NCBI GenBank assembly: GCA_012934845.2
Contig: WNNJ02000808.1
Coordinates: forward strand, 124,001-188,000
Length of the DNA stretch: 64,000 nucleotides
Reading direction: 5' to 3'
DNA from: Pomphorhynchus laevis
Lineage: Eukaryota > Acanthocephala > Palaeacanthocephala > Echinorhynchida > Pomphorhynchidae
Below are positions 13,056-24,700 of this stretch, one piece after another (within the stretch, counting starts at the first letter, position 1; each line of letters opens with the position of its first letter). The notes beneath the pieces were generated by a model. It was not told the origin of the DNA, did not search any database, and worked only from the letters and a program-made list of their open reading frames with translations. The position numbers and the translations under genes are program-made.

Positions 13056-13769
13056 AACTGAACGTTGTAATGATGTCGTTTCTTTAATGATGATTCTATC
13101 AAAATCCCAAGATCACGATGAGTCGTAACTATCGCTAGTTCCTTTATACAAATTACGTAGGTGCAGTATCCTTTGGATTTCGCTTTTAGAATAGCAAGTT
13201 GTTAATGATATAAATAATAATTGCTTTGTAAATAAGAAATTAAAATTAAAATTAAAAAACTTTTATTATTAATTTAAATTAATTAAAAATGAAAAATCTG
13301 AATACAATTATCTAGTAAATTTGATAAAAATTAATGAGAACTTCGCCAATAACGAATTAAATTAATACGAGAAGAAAACACAAATTTTAATGAAAAGCAT
13401 ATTATAGTTTTTTATTGATTGGTTTATTCTGACTGTTGATTACGTTTTCCAATTTCCAGACGATCGTATTTAAGGTAATTAACTGTCAGATTCCCATGAT
13501 TAAACGACTGCCGAGTTAATAGATAAATGATCGTCTTTACAATTCCGAGTATGTGTATTGCTGATCACTGTTTCTCGTTTGACGTTTCATTAATTATTTT
13601 GTTATTTAGGCAATTCGGTCTTTACATTGATTGATCGATCTTAATTATCTTTGCTTCGACTCACCTTTTGATCGATTGCTTTCACTTGGACAGCACTATA
13701 TCAGCAACTATATTATACTCAACTATATTGAGTATCGAAAAACAGAAAACCGTTTTATCTCTATTAATA
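13056..13769. other. No gene seen
   Basis: AT-rich sequence between two LINEs. No supported gene. Confidence 0.6.
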
Positions 13770-13898
13770 GATAATAATAATAATAAGATTTTCTTACTAG
13801 TACAAAAAACAGTGATAAATAATGTGATTAAAAAAGTAAGTCAAAAAAAAGGAAAAACAAGAATCTCTATCTTTCTTATTCCAGTCTTCTTACTGATA

Positions 13899-16359
13899 TT
13901 ACAGCCTCAAATCCAGAGGGATCTGAACCCCCCAACCTATCCAACACGCCGCCTTCCGACTGAACCAACCGGGGTCTTTCACTCCCCGAAGAGTCCAGTC
14001 GGTGCGGACTATGCTGGGTAACCGCGAGACGAGGAGCTTAAGAAACCTTAGTCTTTGCTCTGCGGGACGTCCTCTTGAAAAGAAGACTAATCCCGAGATA
14101 GACCAAGTGCCCCAAAGGCGCACTTGGGTTTTCCCATTCAACGACAGATGCTGAGCCCGTTTCAGGGCCCACCTAGCTTTCTTCAGGATACGTTTGAGTC
14201 TATCCAGGTCAGCTTTCCCTGACCAGTTCACCGTAACGGTGAACCCCAGGTATTTTACTCGACTTGTAAAGGTGGGCAGTGGTTCTGAGGCAAAAATGGA
14301 GGAGAGCGCAGAGAGTGCTAATCTCTTAAGTTTTTTCTTCGTCGCAGGTGATCCATGAAAGACAACCACCTGCGATTTGGCGGAGTTTAAAATAAGGTTA
14401 GATATGGGTAACTGATCTTTTAATCTTAAAAAGAAACGGCTGATGTCAGAGACTACGTCTTTACACCTGTGTCCAGTGAACAGGGCTGTGGTGTCATCAG
14501 CGTACACCACAAGACGTTGTTCGCGTTTAAATATTTTGAATAGATTAATAGAGGCAGCAAGATATAAGATAGGAGAAAGTGGGGATCCTTGAGGTACACC
14601 AGTAATAGGGTAGAACTGACGTGCATCAGGGTCGTCTTCATAGTAAAATCGCTTGGTATACAGCAGGATCTCCACCCTGTTCACAATTCTCGCAGGCAAC
14701 CCGAGGGACCTGAGAGAAGAGATCACAAAAGGAATGGAGATGCGGTCAAATGCAGCAGAAAAGTCAAGGAAAACAGCCACAACTAGACGATGGCTATTAT
14801 CCCGACAAAACTGATCCACCTCACTAACTGCTGAATGGACCGAGCGACCTTTGACGAACCCATGAAAGCTTGGAGGGATCAAATTACGCCTACTAAAATG
14901 GTCGCGGATTTTACGCGCAAGCGCTTTTTCGTAAATCGATATGAGGGCATTTTGAATCGAAATGGGTCGCAGATCTTTAGGGCATGAGCAGGATTTTTTC
15001 TTAGGAAGAAAAACTCGCTTACTATTATTGATGCCTGCTACATCGGATGGGGATGCTAAAAGCATTGAGACGGCCACCTCTCTTCTCTGATCAGCTGTCA
15101 AAAGCTGACAAACACGAGAAGAAAGTGGAGCGAAGGATTTGGAGGTGCCCGGGAGTGGACCCCAGGAGTTAAGAATATCCGTAACAGATATATCCCTACT
15201 CCTGAAGTTACACCAAGGCGGGATTGGTTGAGGTGATTGAGTGGCTCCATAGTTGTGTAGGGCTAGTGACTCCTCCAAAACTTTTTCAAGGCCTACATTC
15301 CCTATCCAACTCAATGCTCTATCCTTCCAGCAAACAAACTTCTCCTTCTTGAAAATCTTCCAAAAGGAAGACTGAGAAGGATTAAGACGAGCGATACTCG
15401 TCCTATCCCTACTCAGCTGGAACCTGTATCTAGTGCTCCAGTATTCATTCGAGAGGGCCTGTTTGGCGGAAGCAGAGAGATTGGGGAGGTTCAGTAATTT
15501 TGCTAGGACCTTGAGTTTCGTCGGAGTGGGATTGTATATACGACCTTTATAGGTAGTCGATAGAATCGCTGTAGCTTGCGAAGAGAGGTAGGTATTGAAT
15601 TCGGTTAAACTCTCATTTCCTATTCTGGGGAAGAGTCGGATTGCCGCCTGAAAGAAGGCCACTCTGATCGGATCAAAGTGAAACCTCCTTCTCAGCAACG
15701 TATCCTCCTCTATCCTCCAACGAATGAGGTCATGAGAGGTGGACAATTGCTGGCGCGACTGCTCCGTGCAGAGGGGTTTTAACAGCCACCTCGAGTGAAG
15801 CAGTAAAATGTCGAGGATTGAATTTGTTGATGTGCAATGAAAGGTAGGGGATGGTGGTTTGTGAATAAGATAACCATTCCTAGCTCTGCGAAATGCTGCA
15901 TTGATCCAACGACCAGTTCTGTCGTTAAAATCCCCAAAGTATCATGTCATAACCGCTGTCAATAATACTATCCAGGAGTTCACGGTTCTTATGAATTTCC
16001 CCTGGACGGATGTAGACATTGGCTAAACTGAGGCGTTTACCGTTCTTACTAAGTGAAACTACTAAACAAGACATGGCTGGACAAGTAAAGTTTAATAGGA
16101 GGGAGGATCTTAATGAGGATTTAACTAAGGTCAAGAGTCCTTGAGACGAAGAGGAGTGAGGTGGGGTTATATACGGAGTATAGTGGGAACATATATGCTT
16201 TGGGATAAATCGAGTAAGGTCCTGGGGGAGACGGATAGACCGCGTCTCCTGAAGGACTATAACATCTGCGTCTCTACCAGATAGAAGTCTAAGGGCAGAA
16301 GCACCTCCCGAATTCCACTGAATGATATTCAGTGAAAAAGGCTCGGGTTTACTCACCAT
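13899..16359 (-). CDS. LINE ORF2: APE endonuclease plus reverse transcriptase, one frameshift
   Basis: The first piece (16359-15925) starts with MVSKPEPF and an APE endonuclease: LNIIQWN, then VIVLQETR, up to the catalytic block near 15930. There a one-base shift separates DMILWG from DFNDRTGRW in the next frame. That second frame runs without a stop to 13899 and gives a 615-residue piece from 15746 when counted from an internal start. The RT region has KDLRPISIQNALISIYEKAL (~15000), FLDFSAAFDRI (~14760), TGVPQGSPLSPILYLAA (~14590) and the catalytic YADDTTAL (~14500). The C-terminal part contains FFSRGRPAEQRL. No RNase H is recognisable. Apart from the single frameshift at about 15925 the protein looks whole. 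An indel error in the sequence would give the same picture. Confidence 0.88.
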
Positions 16360-16600
16360 TGTGTTAGATAAGATGGACGGGGGAAGCTATCCTAGACAGA
16401 GCTAGGTGCGGGAAGGTTGCCCTTCCCACCACTAGCTCCATCCAGGGTCGCAACCCCTAGAGCAATATCTTCATTTCCCAAGGCCAAATTCAGGAGCTTT
16501 CCAATTTTTATTGGGGGGACGGTCCGGGCGGACGCGCCCCTTTTCTTTGATTTAGGAATAGCAACTTCGGACGGTACTGGCGGCGCCGAAAGGAGGGCCC

Positions 16601-17659
16601 CTAGAAGGGGGCCAGCATTTGCTGGATTTGTGCTAAAATCGTCTTTTTTGTGTTATCCAATAAGTATAGTAAATCTTTGTTGGAAACTGAATCGGAGGAA
16701 CTATCGGTCGTGACTTTGGCATAGCTTTTGTTAGGGGAAGAAGCAACTGGCATATACTTATTTCGATATTCTTTAAAGGATCGGCAACGGTGGGACCACG
16801 CCGGGTGATCTCCGCCACAGTTACAACAGACCGGATTGGCATCGCATCTGTCACCACTCGACAAGGAGGGGCATAGAGCGTTCGTGCAGACGCCGCATAT
16901 TTTTAATTCTTTACAAGTGGAGGCCCAATGCCCCCACCTATGACAATGATTACAATGAGGAAACGTCAAGTTGTTTGTTTCTATGATTGAGAACTTTAAA
17001 TTATATCCTATAAAGGGATTAACTGAATTTGTGCACAAGGTGTGTGCGTTATCAACATCGCAGGTGACGAACGCCACTGGGAGAGCGTCCCCGGATTTGG
17101 AATTTAAAGTCCGAATTGAGCCGAGTTTATATTGTTTTTTGAGAATCTCAGTGTCTTTAGCATCCAAAAACTGAGGAAAATTAGTGACTTTTAATGTAGC
17201 CTGGACAGGCTTTAGCTCTAATGTTCCCAATTGGGGCAGATGTTTGTCGAAGTAGGATTTATAAGCTACCATCAGATCGTGTGTAGCGAACGAAATTCTT
17301 AATGAATTTGATATTATCTTGATATTATTGAAGACTACCCTGTTTGGGTAGTCTTGTACAAACTTTCGTAGAAAAACATTGGATAACAAATGCCTTTCGG
17401 TCGGCTTGGTGGCCATAATAATCGCCAAATTGTTTTGTTTTTGTAACGGGGGGAGTTCCCCCGAGTCAGAATTTATGTTAACTGAACCATCACTTACCTG
17501 AAAGTCTTGTAACGTCGATTTAAAGTTAGAAAATACCTTCTTTCCATCTGAATTCATTGAAGTATCAGTGTTTTTGCAGTATAACAGCACATAGCGCAAG
17601 TTGCAACGAACCAGATCAACAACAAATACGGCGGAATTCGAAGAAAGAAAATGTCTCAA
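16601..17659 (-). CDS. LINE ORF1: gag-like nucleic-acid-binding protein with zinc knuckles
   Basis: Open frame of 352 residues. A more natural start is the Met of MNSDGKKVF (near 17557), about 34 residues in; the upstream part may be UTR. The centre resembles the RRM-like gag region of Jockey/R1/I elements. The C-terminal third carries three Cys/His modules: CNHCHRWGHWASTC (C-x2-C-x4-H-x4-C), CGVCTNALC, and CCNCGGDHPAWSHRC, the usual last knuckle of insect LINE gag. The protein is expected to bind the element RNA and form RNP. ORF1 ends about 240 nt before ORF2 starts. The frame is intact. Confidence 0.88.
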   Translation of the reverse strand: MRHFLSSNSAVFVVDLVRCNLRYVLLYCKNTDTSMNSDGKKVFSNFKSTLQDFQVSDGSVNINSDSGELPPLQKQNNLAIIMATKPTERHLLSNVFLRKFVQDYPNRVVFNNIKIISNSLRISFATHDLMVAYKSYFDKHLPQLGTLELKPVQATLKVTNFPQFLDAKDTEILKKQYKLGSIRTLNSKSGDALPVAFVTCDVDNAHTLCTNSVNPFIGYNLKFSIIETNNLTFPHCNHCHRWGHWASTCKELKICGVCTNALCPSLSSGDRCDANPVCCNCGGDHPAWSHRCRSFKEYRNKYMPVASSPNKSYAKVTTDSSSDSVSNKDLLYLLDNTKKTILAQIQQMLAPF

Positions 17660-17950
17660 ATGTTGTAACTGTATGTTATTTTATCTCAAACTTTTTTTTA
17701 AGCTCTTCTTTAGTAAAGTTCCACTTTGTTTTGTATTTTCGTGAATTAGTCGTTCCTAATATAAATTGGTTTATGAAAATATCGTGACGATGATTATGTA
17801 TATCAGCAACTGTATCAGCATTAAATTGCAGCAGCTGTATCGTTTGTTTTTACAGAAAGGCAGCAAAGGAAAATTTCAGCAGATAATTAAAGGACCGAAA
17901 CACGATAGGTAGGCGTAGGCTCACTGCTGATGAGGTCCACCTACGCTGAT

Positions 17951-18744
17951 TGTAGTGTACAGTGCTGCATCTAGGATTAAAGAATTCACACGAGGATAAT
18001 TTATGAAGCATTATATATAATTTGGGTAGTATGCATGTTGAGTAGGCATAAAATATTATTTGCTTATTCAGAGAACGCTCTCCTTAGTAATTTAATAATA
18101 TATTGTAGTACTCGGCTTTGTAAATCCAACTCTATATATTGTTTTTATCAACAACTTAAAAGTTTGTATTTTCTTAATCAGTGCCCATTTATACATTGAG
18201 AGTGTTGCTTTTAAAATGCACACAGCTTAAGCTACAAAACGTCATTGAAGGTTTCAAAATGTAATTAAATATCGAAAGCAATTATAGGCTAATATTAAAT
18301 ACTGTAAAACTTTGTTATTTTTGGAAAATATAATCTCAAGGATTTATCACTTAGATAATTTTAAAATCAAGAAAGCTAGGTTTTCTTGATGGATATATCT
18401 TTGTAATGATGAAATATTAAAAATATTGTTAAATTAAGCAATAAAACTTTTAAAAACGGATTTTCTTCCATTCATAGATATTTTAGCTTAAATATTATCT
18501 AATTAAATACGAAAATATATTGATTTCAATGTTATCATGTTGCTACTTGTATTTTTATGCGGATCGCAGTATATTTTTTGTCTTTTAAATATTCTTTAAC
18601 GTATTGGTGTTTAATCGCGTACTTCTATTATATTGAATTTAAACTGAAATTGCATATGATTTGTGATTTTTATCAACTTTAATTATTTATAAACATATTT
18701 TTTAAATATCATACTTTGAATTTTTGATCTAATGTTTATAGATT
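17951..18744. other. Upstream region of the ERp44-like gene; no gene seen
   Basis: AT-rich sequence between the 5' end of the minus-strand LINE and the start codon of the ERp44-like gene. The promoter must lie here or inside the LINE. I cannot point to a convincing core element. Confidence 0.5.
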
Positions 18745-21700
18745 ATGAGATTGTTCGCTTTCTTAAATCACCCAATTTTGCTGGTAAGCTAACAACTGAC
18801 TATGGCTTTTAATTATCGGATTTATCTAAACGTTTTTAGCCTTTGTTTTGTCTAATAACCGAAAAGATCGTAGCAGATGACAGCAACAGCATGGCTGTAA
18901 CTACAGAATCTCCCGATATAAATTTCAATGAATACAATAATATTCTAGGTAAGCCTTTTTGTACCCAGATTTTTATTTAACTTTACTTTTAAACAAGTCA
19001 TCTACAGTTTGCTTGCTAATTTTAAATCGATTTACATGTAGAGCCATTGCTACATTTCAAATTGTTAATGACTTTTTTAATCCTATATTTTTAATCATGC
19101 ATCAGTACGCTATATTTTAGTATTGATGAACCTCATTAGCTATTGATCTAATACCTACGTTTTAGTTTCGGTTTTTTCAGTCCTATTTAAAAATATGCCT
19201 TGTATTAAAATAAGATACACCTGATAATCAAATTTCATAAGAGGAAATACATGTATGTAATAGCATGTAATAGCATGTATTTAGTTATGCTGCTATATGG
19301 GGTCGAGGAATAGAAGCCGAAATCAGGTAACGTAGCAGTTCCTCTTGATGACCGCTATTCTTTATTCTGATACATCGTCTGTTATTTATTAGTCAATTCA
19401 TAAAAATTAATTTTTGTTTTAAATTATAATTTTTTATTTTAACTTGATATAAATATAAATTGACATTTTTAAATTTCTATTTTAAATTTTAACTTGATAT
19501 AAATATCAATTGTATAAAATCTATTATTTATTATTTATCTTTATTCTTATTTATATAAAGTATAAAATACGTATACTCAGTTATCTGATCTGATTGTATT
19601 TCTGTTCTTTTCATTCATAAGGATAATTCACTAAGAATGCCGTGAATTTTCTGAATTATGCCTAATCTGATTTGTTCTATTGACAAGTTATTATTTACCT
19701 GTAGATTTTATTTTCCCGGTAATTTTCATGAAACTATGCATTTTGGATACAACATCATTATTTTTCTGCTAATTTTCGAGCAAGTTTGATGATTTTTTCT
19801 TCTGTTTATTATAATGGAGAAGGAAAAATCAACAAAATATTATAAAAATATTAAATTTACAAATGAACAAAATAATATTAAAAATAAATTTAAAGTATTA
19901 AGCGAACAATTTTATGAATAATAAACAATATGCTTTGTATAAGAATAAGGTACACTAGATAATCAAATTTCATCAGGAGAATACGTCAATAGCATGTATT
20001 TGGTCTCGTGCTAGGTCGATGAATTGGGGATGAAACCTTATAACATATCAGTTACTCCTACTGACCTCTATTTTTTATTCGATCGAATACATCTTATATT
20101 AGTCAATTCATAAAAAATGATAAAGTCGATTAGTAACATCAACAAAATATTATTGTAATATTAAATTTATTATATATAAATCGACAAAATAAAAAATAAA
20201 TTTAAACTCTTAAGCGAAATCTTTTATGGATAATAAGCAATTTGCTTTTCATTATAATAAGATACACTACATTATCAATACATTAGACTCATCATTTGAT
20301 ATGATTGTTATATATAATTATATGATATTTATATATTATAAATATATTTATAATATTACATTTTATAAATTTTTATTAAAATATAAAAGCATAATTTATA
20401 TTTATATCATACTTGATTAATTAAATTTTATAATAAATTTATATTTTAACGAAGTAATATTGGATTTTAATAAAATAATTGTACGTTTACATGATTTTTT
20501 TAATACTAGAAATCATTAATTCATTATTTATTTAATTATTCGTTATTTATCTTATTGCTACTTTTAATTTTAGATCGATATCGCCTTGTACTTCTTTACT
20601 TCTATGCCGACTGGTGAGTTTCCCATTTTTTCAGTACCTCTGATAAATTTTGAAAAGGTGCCGTTTTACTTCGCTCGTTACTCCGATATTCAACCAATTT
20701 GCAAACCAACTTAATAGTGAACTTAATCCCGAGGTAACATTTTTAATAAACATGTGATAATTGTAGATTAGCATCTCCTAAAGGATCGTTTACCATATAT
20801 AGGAACGAAATCAAGTATTTGTTGGGCGTGTCAACTACGAAAACAACAGTTAGTTTGATTATTTTTTAATGTGCAACTTTTATTTACTCTGCTTATATTT
20901 ACTCTGTGATAATGATAATTCATTCTAATAATTAATCTAATATAACATTTTTGAGTTTATATTTGAAACAAATTATTGTATGATCAAGGGTAATGATATT
21001 TTGAAAATATCCATTTTGTTTCTTTCAATTGTAATTATTTTGGATTTTGAAAGTAAGAAATAAAATTAACTTTGTAAATTACACCTTGTTGGATGATGGG
21101 CCAGGCGAGTTGATTAAGATGTGTGGATTTGTGGTCGAAGCGACGAAGACGAAAGAGCACTCGAACTGCAGAATTGATGATGCGTTGTAGGGGTAGGATG
21201 ATGAATTTTGGAGAATTGGCGAAAAGGCTGAGGTAGTAATGGATTTTAAAGAAGAGAAGCGATTAAAGAAGATACGTGCAGGAACGGAAGTCGATAAGGG
21301 GGTGGATACGACGGATGTCACGGAGAATTAAGTTAGACTAGCGGACCTTAATACGGACATAGGGTTTAAGGAGAAGGTGATCATCGAAATGGAAGCCTAA
21401 GAAAGTGAGATTGTGGACTGTATGGATGATTGATGAGGCAAAAGTTACAGAGGGAGGAGATATGTTAGGTTGACGGGGGAGGATCCACATTATTTTAGAC
21501 TTGTCTAAGTTTAGAACGAGACGTAGATGGGAATGACGTTTGTAGATAGAAGTAAGAAGTTGGATGCAGAATTGCCGATATTGTGTATGTCATGGGCGAG
21601 TGCATGAGCATAGATGGGTATGGCATCGGCGTATTGCATGACGTTAAAGGAGTAAGGTTTGATAAACGGAGAGAGATCGTCGAGTAGAAGAGAGATAAGC

Positions 21701-24700
21701 AGGGGTCCTAGGACTTGACCTCGTGGGACCCCGCAGAAAATAGGGATGGGAGGAGAGGATGATGAATTTGAACAGACACGAAAAGAACGATCGGATAGAT
21801 ATGAGGCAAACCATGCTACGGAGGAGGAAGAAAAGCCGTAATCATAACGAAGGCGAGAAAGGAGGATGGAGTTTTTGACGATGTCGAAGGCGGATAGAGG
21901 TCGATGGAGATGAGAACACTATATAGAACCTTGTCACGAGAAATGAGTAGGTCGTTGTAAACTTTCATGCATGCGATTTCTGTGGAGTGATTAGAGCGGA
22001 AAGCGGATTGGAAAGGAGGGTACAGATTGCATGAGGAGAGATAAGCGTTGATCTGTATTAAGATGAGGCGTTCTAAGAGCTTAGAAAGAGTAGGGTTAGT
22101 AAAATGGGGCGATAGCTAGAAGGAATGGAGGTGTCGAGCGATTGTTTCTTAAGGTGGGGACGAACGATTGCGGATTTCCAGTGTGAAGGAAAGATATGTC
22201 TGCGGATGGACGAGTTAAACAATGTTGTGAGGAAAGGGGATATCAATGATCATATGGATTTTAATATGGGGGTAGGCAGGGATCGGCATGTGATGTTTTG
22301 TTGGGACAGAACATGAGAACAGATGATACTTCGGCAGGTGAGTCAGGGAGAATATGAAAGAGTTCCGATGGATGAGGCGAGGCGGGTAGCAGTGAGATGG
22401 AATAGAAACGGGGTTATGTGAGAGCAACGTAGATATTTTGGTCTGAAGAAATGACGAATAATCATGGGGATTGATGTTGCAATACGGAGAGACGCGAGAA
22501 AGGATTGAGTTGAAAGTATGCCAGAGATACTTGGAGTTTAATGAAGTGTTGATTTTATGCTGCTAGAAGGAGTTTCATTTGGTACGTAATAAGTGGAGAT
22601 GAGACCGGCGAAGAGCAAGATAGGAATCACGTAGAGACGAATGAGCGAGCGAATATCACGTCTGAGAGAGCCCTGATAGACTCGAAAAGCGTGACGGAGT
22701 CGACGCTTTGAGAATAGGCATTGGATGTCAAACCATGAGGCACGGTGCAAGCGACGGTGAGATTGAGGCTTGAATGAATGGCTAGGGAAGATCGAGGGTG
22801 AATTTGAGTTCAGGGTCGAAAAGATAGGCAAGATGATGAGGAGAGAATGATGTGATTGTGGAAGAGGATAGAGACGATTTGATTAAGGCAGAGCGGAAGA
22901 GAGGTAGATCAAGCAAGATCGAGAATGGTGTTATTGGAAGTAAGATCAAGGGTGACGAGAAAGTGATCGGATAGGCCAGTATCGGATAGACAGTGAGGTG
23001 TAGGCAGCAAAACAATCGGGGACAGTGATGATGTATAGTGCCCCGCCAAGATTATAATAGATTATAATCTATTTTTCGGCAATATCAGACTATTTAATGT
23101 CTACAGCTAAATATACGAATTTAATATGAACAGATACATATGATATGGCTCATCAATAATGAAGATGATCGAATATTCGCTCTTGAATATTGAGGAATTC
23201 ATTAAAATTTCACATCATATGTGTGATGAATAAAATAGAACGGAATGAATAAAATAGCAGTTCAAGCATTTTGAAAATGTATAAGTATCGTTTTTCTAAA
23301 ACGAATAAACATATATTACATTATATATGGTGGAACACTATAAAGAAATATTAACACTATTAATATATCTTTAGCTAGTAACATGTTATGAAAATGTTTC
23401 TTTAAATTTCACGTTCAAAATAATTTAAGAACTTAAACTTTCCAGTATAAATTAAAATTAATGTTCACGTCAAATCAATATAGAAGCCTCAATTGACGAA
23501 CTCTTTGAACCCAAGAGAAATTTTTGCTAGCAATCTGATAAAACTTTAAAATATATTACATATGTTTTCATTTTATATTTTGTAATATGCAAATATCTAG
23601 ATGGTTTATATGAGGGAAGGCTAAACCTTTGTTCTATATTTACTTGGCAAGGTGTATGAACAACTCCGCCTTCTTCTCGTAACTTTTCGTCTTATCGCTG
23701 TCGGCTCCCCATCGTTCATCAACCTTTCTTTCTTAGACGACACTCTCCCCACCTCGCTATCACTGCGTTCCCGTCATACTCTCTTACTCCACCTTCCCAA
23801 TTACTCCAACAACTACGGTCTCCGATCCTTCCTCGTCGCCGCCTCACTCGCTTGGAATCAACTCCCTCTCGACGTCCGCCGCGCTCCCTCCTTTATTACA
23901 TTCAAACACCTCCTCCGTTCACACCTTCTCGACACATGATTCACAGTCTTGTTTTGTTGTGGTCATGTAAGCGCGCGCTGGCACGCATTTGCCACGTTAA
24001 AATAAATCTATTACCAAATCGTAATTTTTAACGATATTAAGTATCTTATATATCTTAGATATATCTTATATCTTATCTTATACTCATTGTCTAACGAATC
24101 AGCATTGCTTATTAATTTTAAAGCGTTCTGAACTATATTTTTGAGCCATGAACATTTTGTGAACAATCAAGATAAATCTTATTTAATACGATTCTATACG
24201 CAATATTACCGTAGATTGAGATATAGGAATTGATGTTTGTTTATAATCACACGAATATGTAGATATTCTTATTATTAGGTGACATTTTTGGTAAATATTT
24301 TAAAGTTCATGTTTGAATTTTAAGATGTGTATATGTCTTTTAAAATGTATATAAGTGATGTATACATTTATACATTTATACGTTAACATTTTGGAGTTTA
24401 ATTTTTCATAAAAAATTGTATTTATAAACAAAAATTTATAATTTTTAAAACTTATACTGACTTTTAGATTTTGTATCCTTATCAGCAATTTTTTTAATAA
24501 AAAAAACAATTTCTTTAAAGAATATAGGAGCTGGATCAAAGAAAGAAGCAAATTTTTTTTTGATATTTCGCTAACGACTGAAAATTACAATTTTAAATTG
24601 TATTTTCCTAAAGTAATTTTCTGAAGATGCTAACAGAAGTTAGCGAAATATTAAAAATAATTCCTCTTTTCTTTGATGCAGCTCCAATAATTATTTATCA

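Larger units (their letters stand above)
13770..17950 (-). mobile_element. Nearly complete I/Jockey-type LINE with ORF1 and ORF2
   Basis: Reading on the minus strand, a 5' UTR (about 17950-17560), a gag-like ORF1 and an EN-RT ORF2 follow in the order expected of R1/I/Jockey-type LINEs. The 3' end is not sharply defined. Past the ORF2 stop at 13899 there is a short UTR and a (TTA)n-like run on the minus strand at 13770-13785, which may be the tail. The element is GC-richer than its surroundings, so it is relatively young. It lies 0.8 kb upstream of the ERp44-like gene, in the opposite orientation. Confidence 0.85.

Noticed and set aside
20226-20420. Small membrane-like protein
   Set aside because: Very AT-rich, Ile/Tyr-rich translation inside an ERp44 intron repeat; no homology signal.
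22125-22316. 63-residue plus ORF as a gene
   Set aside because: Lies antisense within the inverted LINE alpha copy.
23652-24008. Separate LINE insertion in ERp44 intron 5
   Set aside because: Its start fits within about 10 bp of the break point of the inverted LINE part at 21089, so one split insertion is simpler.
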